Shown here piece after piece: positions 40,401 through 51,852 of a DNA stretch of 64,000 nt (within the stretch, counting starts at the first letter, position 1; each line of letters begins with the position of its first letter). The DNA lies in contig JAAPAO010000109.1 in the NCBI GenBank assembly GCA_013115145.1, positions 1 to 64,000 of the forward strand, read 5' to 3'. The translations under genes were made by a program, and so were the position numbers. The notes beneath the pieces are model-generated. The model worked only from the letters and a program-made list of their open reading frames with translations, had not been told where the DNA came from and made no database searches. This DNA is from Perkinsus chesapeaki (taxonomy: Eukaryota > Perkinsozoa > Perkinsida > Perkinsidae).

Positions 40401-43400
40401 TCTAACAGTGCTTAGAGAAGACAGTGTACTGCCAAGGCGGGCAAAAGATCGCAATGACATTGTGCTACCGAGATGGCACTCGCAAAGAGCAGTGAGGGCA
40501 TGCCCTACTGCGGTCTTAGAGAAAGCTGATAAGGTGCTGCCAACCCTTGTGAAGGCTCTCAATGATAGGCTGCTACCTAGAGTAACAAAATCCAACACTG
40601 AGAGAGTACTGCCAACCTTTGCAAGAGAGAGCATAGATAGACTGCTGCCCAGCCGGGAGCTGCCACGGATAGACAGGCTACTAGCTAGCGTCGAATAATC
40701 TACCAAGGACATGGAAGAACCAAAACGAAGAGCGCTGTAGACTGACATTTTACTACCAAACCGAGCAAAGCCTCGGAGAGATAGAGAACTCCCTAAAGCC
40801 ATCGAATCCAGAACCGATACGGTGGACCCGAGCCGAGTTACGGAGAATAGACTAGTCGATGAACCAAATCGAGCTGCAGCTCTGAGGGAGAGAGCAGACC
40901 CCATAGTGACGCTATCCAACGATGACATAGTGCTGCCGAATCTAGCCATACCAAGTAATGATAATTCACTTCCTAACCTTATCATAGACCTTAATGACAT
41001 AGTGCTGGCTAAAGATACATGATCAAGTGTAGATATCGTAAGCCCTAGCCTAGTCCAGCCTTGCACTGAGAGTGTTGATCCAAGCCTCATTATGGACCTC
41101 AATGAGGCAGAACTGCCGAGGTTGAGGAAATCAAGCACTGAGAGTGTAGACCCTAGACGAGACATTGAGAATACCGACAAGTCACTGCCGAGTCTGCAGC
41201 TGTTGCGCACCGATAAAGTGCTTCCTAACATAAGGAAGTCCAGTATAGATGCTGCACTGCCGAGGGAGGAGAAGGAGCGAATTGATAGTGAACTTCCCAT
41301 ACTCGCATAATCAAGAACGGACATGCCACTTCCCAATCTAGTAGTCGAAAGTACAGAGAAGTAGTCGCCTAGATGGACTCTGTTAAAAACTGACGTGGTG
41401 CTGCCAAGACGAGCGAAGGCTCGGAGGGATAATGAGCTGCCAAAGTTGCTCAAACCGAGGACGGTTACTGAATCACCAAATCTAGCCCATCCCAGAGCAG
41501 AGAGGTTACTGCCTAGTCTAGACATGGCTCGAATAGATAGACTGCTGCCTAACTTAACCAGGTCTAACACTGACAGACTGCTGCTTAAACGCTGGCGTGC
41601 TACTATAGATAGATCACTGCCAAGCCGTACTAGGTTCCTAACAGATAGGGAACTGCCAAGTGTTAGCCAGTCCAGCACTGATAAGGAGCATCCAGCTCTA
41701 GATATACTGAAGATGGAGCATGTACTCCCCAGCCTAGTATATGAACGTACACTCATACAGGAGCCGAACTCCAATACACCAGCACATGATACCTTAACAC
41801 CAAAGTTAGCTTGACCATAGCAGGATAAAGAGCTACCGAATCTCATAAACGTTTGAAGAGAAAGAGAGCTACCCAATGTAAGGCTATCAAGTACCGATAA
41901 TGAGCTACCTAGTCTTGCAATACTGAACAATGATATTGAACTACCAAGGCGAGCAGCACCACGCAGAGACAGTGAACTGCCAAGGTTAAGATAGTCGAGT
42001 ACTGACGCTTTGCTTCCTAGGCGAGCTAGACTACGAAGTGATAGTGAACTTGATAGAGCAACTTGGTCTATAACTGATGCAGTACTGCCCATTCTAAGCC
42101 ATCCTAACACTGAAAGATTATCACCAACATGTACAGTAGAGAAGGTGGACAATGTACTGCCTAGCCTACTGAAACCACGCAGTGATAAAGTCGATGATAC
42201 TGTCATATGACCAAGGACAGATACTTGAGCTGAGAGCCTACTGCTGCCAAACACAGAGAGGCGGCTACCAAGCCTGAAGACAGATCTAACAGATAGACTA
42301 CTGCCGAGTTGAAGGCAATCTAGTATCGACATTTGCTCTTGGAATTTAGTCCTTCCATACACTGATATTTCAGAGCCTATTCTACCAACAGCTCGTAATG
42401 ATAGACCACTACCAAGCGTGACAGCATCGAACATGCTTAGAGTGCTCCCTAGTCTAGCTAAGCCATGTAAAGACACAGCACTGCCTTGACGATAGAAGCT
42501 CCTTAGAGATAAGGAGCTGCCAAGGGTAGAATGATCTAAGATAGATACAGTGCTACCCACTGCTATATTAGCAAAGGCAGATAGAGTACTACCCAACCTA
42601 ACATATGATCGAACACTCACTGCTGAACCAAGGCCTGTAAAGTCCAGCACAGATACAAGAGAACCCATACGAGCATAGCTATAGACAGAGAAGATACTGC
42701 CAAGTCTCATCATACTACGTAATGATAGGGTACTGCCAAATTGGGCATAATCTAATAGTGATGTACTAGACCCTAGCCTACTGCAGCTGTATAGTGACAT
42801 AGTACTACCAATACGACCGTAGGACCGAAGAGAGAATGAACTACCCAGACCAACATAGTCTAATACAGAGAGAGAACTGCCAAGCCTTGCAAGGCTGAAT
42901 ACAGATATCTTGCTCCCTAACTTGATGAAGCTACCGATAGAGCAAGAGCTACCAAATGTTGCGTAGTCAAGCACAGAAAGGCTACTTCCAAAGCGAACAA
43001 GGCCAAAGACGGACGCAGTACTGCCAAGTCTGGCGAACGATCGGATACTCAACGAGGAGCCCATTGCCATAAAATCAAGGACCGATGCAGCAGCACCCAT
43101 TCTGCAGCCGGTATAGAGAGAACAGGCGCTTCCCATACGGGTGATGGACCGTAGGGAGATAGCAGATGATATCTCTACTGCTCCGATAACACTCAAAGAT
43201 TCTCCTAGCTTAGCCCAGCCATACACTGATATGGTACTGCCGAGCCTTGAGAAGGAATTTACTGAGATAGAGCTACCCAGTCTAAGCCTATCAAGTACAG
43301 ATAGAGTCGCTGCGAATCTGGCAGTACTGAATACCGATATACCGCTACCAGCCCTAATGGCACCACGAAGGCTTAAACTACTGCCATAATTAGCAAAGTC

Positions 43401-46400
43401 AAGTACTGTTAGTTTGCTACCCATCCTAGCAAAGCTTCTTAAGGACAAGCTGCTTGCTAGGGTGCTGGCATCTAAGACACTTAGGGCCTCACCTAGGCGA
43501 GCAACGCTTAGAGCTGACACAGAGCTACCCAGCCGAGTGACTCCACGGAGTGATAGAGTGCTACCAAGGTGAAGGTAATCCAGTACCGACGCTGACATAC
43601 CCAAGCGGCTGAGCCCAAACAGAGACATAGCAGAGCCTAAACGAGCAGTCTTTCGGACAGATAACGAGCTGCCTAGTTGCAGGTAGTCCAATACAGATAG
43701 AGACAAGCCAAGCCTTGCTTCTGACAAAATTGATAGCGAGCTGCCTAGTCTACCAAACTGCCTCAAGGATAAGGAGCTACCACAGAGGGAACACTCCATA
43801 GCCGAGATCGCTGCACCCAACCTAGTGGTGGAGAAGATAGATGTTCCACTGCCAACACGAAGGTAGGACCGTAACGATATACTACTGCCTAGATTAGCAA
43901 AGGCCAGCACTGAAACAGTACTGCCCATACGAGCTAAGCTGAAGAGGGATAGTGTACTCCCAAGACGGCAGAAACCTCTTAGAGATAGAGTGCTACCTAC
44001 TCCAGTGTAGTCAAGGATAGATGTACTGCTAGCAAGGCGTGATAAACCAAAGACAGATAAGGCACTACCCAGCCTAACAGCAGCACGAAGAGACAGCGCC
44101 GAACCGACATTGATATATCCCAATGTGGATAGGCTACTCCCCAATCTAGCTACCGCTAATGCTGTAATAGTGCTACCCAGTCTAACAAAGCTTTTAGTAG
44201 AGAACGTACTACCCATATTAATAAAGTCTAGTGTTGATACAGTACTGCCTAATCTTTGCATAGAATAAACCGACATGGTTGATCCTAGCCTTATGTAAGA
44301 TCGTATGGAATAGGCACTTCCCATATTAACAAAGTCCAGGATTGACAGCGAGCTGCCTAACCTAGCAATGCTATACAGTGAAGCAGTCGAGCCTAGGCGG
44401 ATGAAAGACCTTATTGATAGGGAGCTACCAACTGACTCATAATCAAATATTGATATACTGCTACCAAGCCGACTCAAGCCATAGATAGATATAGCACTAC
44501 CAAAACGAGAGAAGGAGCGAAGAGACATCGCGCTCCCTAGCTCAGTCATATCCAATATGCTTAGATTACTGCCTAGTCTACTCATGGAGAATACACTGCA
44601 TTGGCTACCCATACGGAAATACGATCTTAGAGAGCAGGCACTGCCAAGATTGGCAAAGTCGGCTATCGATGCGGTGCTACCATATCTAGCCAAACCAAAC
44701 ACTGATAGATAGCTACCCATTCTTGCAGTAGATCGAATAGACATTGAACTACCCAGTGTGGCCACATCAATAGCAGACATTGCTGAACCGAATCTAGAGA
44801 TACTAAATATCGATACAGCACTACCCATACGGAATAAGGCACGTAAGGATAGACTACTGCCAAGGGCTACAGCATTCAATACCGACATCTCATGGCCTAA
44901 ACGAGCAACACCGTAAAGGCTACAGGTGCTACCCATTCTATTAAAGCTTCTCAAAGAGCATGCGCTACCAAGTGTAGTGGCATCTAGTATACTCAAAGTG
45001 TTACCATACCGGCTAGAGCCGAATATAGAAAGGCCACTTCCCATACGAAGTAGGGCTCTTATTGATGTAGAGCTTCCGAGGTGAAGGAAGTCCAATACAG
45101 ATAGGCCTTTGCCAAGCCTTGACGTATCATAAACTGATAAGTAGCTGCCCAGCCTCACTAGACCACGTAGAGAGAGACTACTGCCAAGATGAGCGTTATC
45201 AAGTACAGATAACTCATGGCCTAGACGTGCTTGACATAGTACAGATACCGAGCTACCTAGCCTACTAAACCCTCTTAAGGATGTAGAGCTTCCTAAGAGG
45301 ACATAGTTTAGAACCGATACGGAGCTACCGATTCGTGCACATCCAAGGACAGATAGAGCACTTCCCAATCTCTGGAACTTAGCGAGTGATACAGCAGAGC
45401 CTATATTAACGTAATCCAGCACGGACACCGTAGAAGCTATCCGTGTTAAACCAAAGATAGACATTGCCGATCCTATCCTTCCAAAGCAACGGGTTGATAT
45501 TGAACTACCTAAAGAGGTATAGTCAAGTATGGTAACACCAGCAGTGGCAGCACGTAGAGAGCTAAGACCAAATATCGATACACTACTGCCCATTCTGGTG
45601 AAGCTACGAAGGGATAGAGCACTGCCTAGATGTATTCTAGATAGGATAGACACAGAGTTGCCAAAGCGTGCAATACCATGGATAGAGGCTGCACTACCTA
45701 GTCTAGAAAGGGAACGTAACGAACATGAACTAGCCATACCAGTAAAGCCTAATACTGATAGACTACTACCGCCTCTAGCAATACCCCAAATAGATAAGGC
45801 TGATGATAGACGGGCAAAGCTACGCAGTGATACCGAGCTACCAAGGTCTGCCCAGTCTAAGATTGATAGCGAGCTTCCAAAACGGGAAGCAGCAAAGATA
45901 GACACTTGGCTGCCAAACCGGCTGAATGCTCTGACTGATAGTGAACTGCCTAGTTTAGCATATCCCAAGGCTGACAGGCTAGTACCAGCTCTCATAGAGC
46001 CGTACACAGATGCAGTACTCCCCAAACGGAAGCTCGACCTTAGAGATAGAGAGCTCCCTAAAGTAACATAGTCAAGCACTGATATAGCACTGCCAAATCT
46101 GGTCATACTAAACAATGATGCACCACTACCAAGTCGAGCAAGTCCTCTCATAGAGCAGCTGCTACCCATTGTAAGGAAGTCTAATACAGTAAGTGATCCA
46201 CCAAGTCTTTGGATAGTATAGGTAGACAATGAGCTGCCTAGTCTAACATGCTGCCTGACTGATAGGCTACTACCAAGGGCTAGGTAGTCTAATAGTGAGA
46301 AGCTACTAGAGAATCTAGCACCTCCAAGCACTGATAGACCACTCCCTAAACGCTGCATAGATCTTACTGATAGGGAGCTACCGAGATGGACAAAACCCAC

Positions 46401-49400
46401 ACTTGATAGAGAACTACCAAGCCGTGCTAAGCCAAGGATGGAAGTGGAGCTACCAACACGTGAAAAACAACGCATTGAGAGAGCACTTCCTAAGTGAGAG
46501 AAATCTAATATTGACATCGAACTACCAAAACGGGCACAATCAAAGATAGATAGAGTACTGCCTATCCTCAATAAGTTCCTTAGTGATAGTGAGCTCCCCA
46601 GAGTACACCAGTCGAGGGCAGATAGAGAACTACCAAAGCGACCAAGACCATATGCAGACATCGCACTACCAAGTCGACCAAATGTACGTAACGATAAGGA
46701 GCTACCAAGAGCTATGCATCCCAATGCTGATAGGGAACTACCCATCCTTTGGGTGCCAAATACAGATAATGCCGATCCAAGACGAGAGAAGGCGTACAGT
46801 GATAGTGAGCTACCCAAGTTAACAAAGTCTAGGACACTGAGTGCACTACCAACTCTAGTTATACCAAGAGCAGATAGTGCACTACCTAAACGAGAGAAGC
46901 TTCTTAAGGATAACGATGATGCTAGATCACCAGCGTCAAGTACTGACATACTACCCCCTATACGAGCCTTAAAGTAAGCACTTATACCACTACCAAGTCG
47001 TTGAATACTACGTAGTGACATAGAGCTACCAAGTTGAAGGAAATCAAGTAATGACATACTACTGCCTAATCTTGCACCACCAACTGCAGATAGAGTGCTA
47101 CCCATTCGATAACTGCTACGAAGAGATAGTGAACTACCAATCATAGCAAAGTCCATAACACTCATAGCAAGTCCCATACGAGCACTACCAAAGAGGCTCA
47201 AACCAGATCCTAATCTAATGTAGTTCCTTAGGGAGAGACTGCTACCAATAGTTAAATGATCCATCATAGATATAGTTCTACCAAACCTTGCCGAACCAAA
47301 GATACTACATGAGCTACCAAGACGAGCAAAGGTACGTAAAGTAAGGGAGCTGGCTAGCTGTACATAGTCAAGTACCGATAAGGCACTACCAAATCTAGAT
47401 AAACCAAAGACAGATAGAGATGAACCACAACGAGTAAAGGAGTTAACCGATACACTACTTCCTAAACGTGTTTTATCTAGAATGGTTAAAGAGCTACCAA
47501 GCCTTACTATACCATATACTGACATGGTACTACCGAGTCTAGCAAATGATCTAATAGATAGACCACTACCATGATTAGTACAGTCTAATATACTCAATGA
47601 TGAACCTAAACGTGCCCCACTATATACAGATAGCATACTCCCTAAACGACATTGAGATCTTAAGGATAGACCACTACCTAGTATACCCATATCAAGTAGG
47701 GACATAGTACTACCAAATCTAGCTTGGCTAATGACTGATAGACTACTCCCTAATCTTGATGTACTCCTTACAGACAATACACTACCCATTAGTACAAAGT
47801 CCATAACAGATAGAGAACTGCCTAGACGAGTAGCTGAGTAAAGTGATAGAGTACTACCCATACGGCAGGTAGACCTAAGTGATAAGGCTGAACCAAGGCT
47901 ACAATGGTCAAGTGTAGAGGTAGAACTACCAAATAATACCTTAGAGAATACTGATAGAGAACTACCCAAACGTGAATATGAGCGTATTGATAATGAGCTA
48001 CCAAATGCAATATAGTTTAGTAATGATAGACTACTGCCTAATCTCACTATACCATACACTGATAGACCTGATCCTAACCTTACAAAGTTCCTTATACTAG
48101 CAGCTGATCCTATATGTGTATAATCTAATGCAGATATACAACTAGCCATTCTAGTCATACCATATATTGATACAGCACTACCTAATCTACTATAGGATCT
48201 CATACTCATACTACTACCCATATTAACAAAGTCTAGTATAGTTAATGAACTGCCTAATCTAGCCACACCATAGATACTAGCAGATGAACCGAATCTAGTA
48301 AAACTCCTTACAGACATAGCACTGCCCATGTTAACAAAGTCTAGCACTGAACCAGTGCTACCACATCGTATAAGCCCAAATGTGGACACAGTGCTTCCCA
48401 CACGAAGATATGCCCTTAAAGATATTGAACTAGCCATTTGAGCAAAATCAAACACAGACAATGAGCTGCCAAATCGAGCTGCTCCGTATCTAAAATAACG
48501 TCTTAAGATGCCTAATATTATTAGTAAACTTACACTGAGATTGATGATCCCATACGTGCATAGGATCGTAGAGATACTGTTGATCCTAAACCCATCATAT
48601 CAAATATTGATAAAGTTGATCCAACTTCAACCTTATTAAACACAGATACCGTGCCTACGAGTACAGTTCAATACAAGGTATATGGCAAGCCTTACCCATG
48701 ATAGTAACAGGAAATGATGCCACACTAAGTGGTCCACCAAGTCTAGTTACATCATTAACTGATACACCACCGTTTCTATTAGGTTCACTAGGATATCCAA
48801 ACACCTATAAGTAAACACTATTGAAAAGATGCTGCTGCTGGTGGTGAGTAGCTATTATATACTTACATTCAACCTATTGGCTATACCAACCAGACTGCCA
48901 AAATTGGCAAAGGAGCGTACACTTAATGATGAGGCTGCCACAATCTAAGTTAACTTTGTATGGTATTTGCATTCATATAATGTTACATAATCCTCCACTG
49001 ACATCCTCTTCTTTATATCAACAGTCTTCTCAAAGGTAGCCTTCCCTAATAACTGTGTTGCACCATTAACCGAAAGTGATGGTCCAACTTCCTCAGGGGG
49101 TACCTATATTAATATTATTAACCTAATATTATATCCACTTACATAGTCCCCATGTATATAGACAAACCTTCCTATAGATAATGTTGATAAATACACCTAT
49201 TAAAGAGGAGTATTATTTATGAAATTATATAATACTTTACTTCAGCTGATTTAATCTCCATAAAAGTAGTAGTGGTATCCAATCCACTATCTGGTCTTTT
49301 AATATGTAAGGCATCCTTAATCTCAAACTCTCCAGCCATTATATCAAGACCTTGGTATGCTGTAGCCTTCTCATCAAAATGTCTATCAAAAGTATGATCA

Positions 49401-49708
49401 CCACTGTATATTATATCACTTACGATTGTCCTCTAACTGATAGACTTCCAGCCAATACCATACCTCTTGTTGTCCTTAATAAAGACATTACCGGTGTTGG
49501 ATTGTTAGTAGCGGTAAATCCTAGCTCTCCTTGTTCGTATCTTATAATAGTTATATCTTATAATAATGTTAATAACTACTTACTCAAAGGATGTGGTATC
49601 ATCAGCTACAATATTCCATAAACCCACTCCTTTATGACGGAATGTTATACCAGACCCAGATACCGAAGCATCTAGTAGTAATAATATACCCAACAGTTTA
49701 ATAATCAT
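6883..49708 (-). CDS. Giant secreted repeat protein with C-terminal S74 chaperone (14,122 aa predicted)
   Basis: Eleven exons on the minus strand join in frame: 49708-49584, 49540-49424, 49382-49241, 49196-49143, 49103-48987, 48944-48867, 48804-48696, 48654-48534, 48489-7478, 7428-7214 and 7161-6883. The coding sum is 42,369 bases (14,122 residues plus stop). Introns are 39-62 bases, all GT-AG. The start is the ATG at 49708, giving the signal peptide MIIKLLGILLLLDASVS. A leader of about 280 residues follows, with tail-fibre-like phrases (SLSVNGATQLLGKATFEK, SVNDVTRLGGPLSV). Then come about 1,140 twelve-residue repeats in one uninterrupted 41,012-base exon, and finally a Peptidase_S74 domain with coiled coil. 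S74 proteins are trimeric beta-structured fibres whose C-terminal chaperone cleaves itself off after folding; an extracellular fibre is inferred. I know of no named homologue. Main doubts are the intron 2 acceptor and whether the long exon is fully retained. Confidence 0.85.
8100..23500 (-). repeat. Zone of the variant repeat GS(V/L)YxLSVI
   Basis: Within this part of the array a variant unit with two extra residues recurs, usually after GLxR: GSVYKLSAIA, GSLYKLSVIA, GSVYALSVIA, GSMYQLSVIS, GSLFKVSVVD and others, more than twenty by eye. The first in protein order is at about 23,490 and the last at about 8,160. I saw none in the N-terminal 25 kb, so this zone has its own duplication history. 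Confidence 0.8.
25671..25760 (-). other. Non-repeat, tail-fibre-like segment inside the array
   Basis: The 12-residue pattern is interrupted once by GTDLKVAGSATIGGVLEME, a phrase like the adhesin and tail-fibre segments that normally precede S74 domains and like the leader of this same protein. The repeats resume immediately on both sides. It may be a remnant of the ancestral shaft. Confidence 0.6.
49383..49423 (-). other. Intron 2 of giant gene, with two in-frame acceptors
   Basis: The donor GTAAGT at 49423 can pair with the acceptor TTTTGATAG (intron 49383-49423, 41 bases) or with ATACAG (intron 49404-49423, 20 bases). The acceptors are 21 bases apart, so both keep the frame and differ by seven codons (G-D-H-T-F-D-R). 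The 41-base form matches the other introns and is preferred. Confidence 0.6.
49584..49708 (-). other. First exon of giant gene: signal peptide
   Basis: The exon encodes Met-Ile-Ile-Lys, then a leucine/isoleucine core and a small-residue cleavage region (DASVSGSG). This is the layout of a secretory signal peptide and implies export of the whole chain. The exon ends in phase 2 at the donor GTAAGT (49583). It was found only by splicing; no long open frame marks it. Confidence 0.75.
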
Positions 49709-50388
49709 TATTTACCTATCTCTATGCGACCTAGGAACGTTATGGTTCCATCACGTCCGACCAGAACCCATGCGTTAGTAGATGGTAGTAGTTGCAGCAG
49801 CAATATTATATAGTACATTATATGTACTAACATGCATTTACTTGATTGCCGCAGCTCCGTTATCATAGGTCATTCATGAATTAAGTATAACTATAATCAG
49901 ACATCCATCAGTAACAACCAAGTCAACTACTAATAAGGATCGCATAACAGTGATCCATTACCATACAGTACAAATTACTACTCATCCCAATACTCTCATA
50001 AACGGCATACACAATGTTGATTGACAAACACAACCGTAATTACAGCCAACAAACCTTCTATCATTCGGAAATTTCCATGGACTCGATCTCTGCGGATCTT
50101 GCCATTGTTCGTGCAACCCTTGCAGTTAGGTAAAAAGCGCACGCCATTCTGATCGATAATCTTGCGCGGTTCCCGCAATCAGCGCGGGATAGGTGGTCTG
50201 GGAGCAAATCGTTGATAATGGCATCTGATTGGGTTATAACATCCGAGTTACGTACTACACTTCATTCAAGGGGGAAAACTAAACCAACACCAAGAATACT
50301 TAATAATAATGTAATGCATATGTAGCTGTAATGAGTAGTTATATGTTGTTGTTAGACCTTAAGGAGATGCTATAATATAACACATGAT
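49709..50388. promoter_or_regulatory. Divergent promoter region between giant gene and an unrecognised gene
   Basis: About 680 bases separate the start of the giant gene (-) from the start of the next gene (+), so both promoters should lie here. The sequence is AT-rich except for a more GC-rich patch at about 50,060-50,250. An AG lies just upstream of each start (minus strand before 49708; plus strand before 50389), as needed if 5' leaders are trans-spliced. No promoter motif was recognised. Confidence 0.4.
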
Positions 50389-51852
50389 ATGATAGAAGCA
50401 CAGAGGAAGGATAGGGAAGGTATATAATAGTATAGTAAGGGGATAGTGAATTAGTAGGTTATGTACAATACCTTAGACGAGTATTCTCAAAGGAACAACC
50501 TTATAAGGTTACATTAAAGCCTAGTCAAGTCGAGAATAATAGCCCATTACGATATACCAAACCAAATCAAACTATTCATGCAAAAGATAGTGGTGCCTCC
50601 TTATCGAGGAAAAATGTAAATAGAGAACAAACTACTACAACGGCCAAGCAACGCAGAAGAGAATGGGGGCAGATCCAAAGTAGGCAGCTGGTGGCTGAAC
50701 TGCTTAATGGGGGAGGTTGTTAGGGAATGTAGTGGAACAATGTAATGATAAGGACTCGGATGGTAGTAGTATAAGGACCGAGATAAGTACAGAAGTATCA
50801 GATAAAGGGAAGGAAGAGTCTATAGCGGATAATACCTTTGGGAAGGTGTGCTGGTTATTATTGGGGCACCTATAATAAATATTAGTATATTAGATACGTA
50901 TACTACGGCATCGGCATGGGGCAATGGTGAATAAACCACTACTGCATGCGTTCCCTTTAACCCGTGATAATCGGCTACATAGTAATCCGATATCCAAGGA
51001 TATAAAGATACATGAGGGACATGCTAATCATCATCACCATCATCCATCTATACAATCCGGCACCAGTGTATTAAATAAGGTTGAAGCTGCTACTAAAGCG
51101 AGGGATCATCATACAGCGAATTCCTATTGTGAGGAACCGGATTCAGAACCACAACGTGTTGAAGTTTCAAGGATTAAAGCACCAATAGTAACAAATACGC
51201 ACTCTAGAAGGCATAAAGTAAAGGAGAAAGTGGAAGCACTAGATGCATCACATGTTAAGGAGAGGATAGAAATGCTACTACCAGCTACTTCACCTATTTG
51301 TCGACGGTTATTGGGTGATAAGTGGCATACTCTTAGAGAGGAGGAATCTAAGCTACAGCAATCATTAGTCCGGATAGACGATGGCCAACTTAAAAGGATA
51401 ATGCCACGTCGTCAGGAGGAACCAACTTACAAAGATGAACTGCTGTACTGCTGATGCCATCAAGCTACTCAGACAGACTTTACCCGGTTTATTAGGTCAT
51501 TGAGTAATACTGCATTAGAGGATAAGATACGTCTATCATTAGCTAGACTGGAAATGGCATATACTCACCTACAACACCAGCAACATGCTACTGCTGCTAC
51601 CCATCATCATATTAAGGATCGTTTAAATACCTGCTCCTGTACTACCTCTACCAAGGTTACCAGACATACACGAACACTACCAAGGGCTCGATATAAAATA
51701 CCAAGCATCCATCCAGCATTGATAGCAGCAGGGGGAGGAGGAGAGAAGCATGGTATGTAATATTATAGGGTTTTGATAGTATTAATTATATAGGAAGGTT
51801 ATCTAGCTATACCATCCATCATGGACGACAAAGGGTGGTGTATAAAAGATGA
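50389..51852 (+). CDS. Unrecognised protein, 6 exons, histidine-rich stretch
   Basis: Exons 50389-50419, 50458-50679, 50733-50845, 50894-51444, 51496-51752 and 51794-51852 join in frame to 410 residues. All introns are 38-53 bases with GT-AG ends. I do not recognise the family. The protein is hydrophilic and charged, with Gln/Arg-rich and His-rich parts (HANHHHHHPS), KQRRREWGQIQ, a segment LLGDKWHTLREEESKLQQ and a helical stretch ALEDKIRLSLARLEMAYTHL. There is no signal peptide or membrane segment. The in-frame TGA at 51452 falls inside the fourth-to-fifth exon intron. The last intron is optional: without it the frame ends at 51760. It sits 116 bases upstream of PACRG on the same strand. Confidence 0.6.

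Larger units (their letters stand above)
7545..48650 (-). repeat. Coding array of about 1,140 twelve-residue (36-bp) repeats
   Basis: Each unit follows G-S-x-[LVIA]-S-[LVI]-x5-[LFIM]. Three main classes differ at positions 7-11: R-type (LRSFAR), D-type (VLDYVT) and Y-type (VYGLAR). Near the N-terminal end (about 38-48.6 kb) they cycle D-R-Y, giving a 36-residue, 108-bp super-repeat. In the middle, extra R-D pairs with Lys at position 3 (GSKLSVLDY) produce composite periods. In the C-terminal part (about 7.6-12 kb) four-unit, 48-residue periods dominate. The unit count is exon length divided by 36. DNA copies are well diverged although the protein pattern is strict. Alternating hydrophobic and serine residues at positions 3-7 suggest one beta strand per unit, hence a beta-solenoid or beta-prism fibre (inference). 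Confidence 0.9.

Noticed and set aside
7413-48461. Dozens of plus-strand open frames of 60-230 codons with phrases like ELPSLAKDRSDRELPK
   Set aside because: They are the antisense shadow of the 36-bp coding repeat: the same repeat read backwards lacks stops for long runs. None has splice structure, a start context or a domain, and all lie within the giant exon.
7413-48461. Bacterial autotransporter or phage contamination
   Set aside because: The gene has GT-AG introns at both ends that restore the frame into a signal peptide and an S74 domain, and it is flanked by spliced eukaryotic genes.
7545-48650. CRISPR-like or satellite tandem array
   Set aside because: The units have no spacers, the copies are diverged at the DNA level, and the frame is preserved with a strict amino-acid rule, so it is coding sequence.
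49404-49423. A certain 20-base intron
   Set aside because: A 41-base alternative with the same donor also keeps the frame and matches all other intron sizes, so the tiny form is only a possibility.
50100-50240. tRNA or rRNA fragment in the GC-rich promoter patch
   Set aside because: No cloverleaf, T-loop consensus or rRNA signature could be found by eye.
51452-51454. In-frame TGA as a true stop or selenocysteine codon
   Set aside because: A 51-base GT-AG intron (51445-51495) removes it and keeps the frame into a helical exon; no selenocysteine signal was seen.
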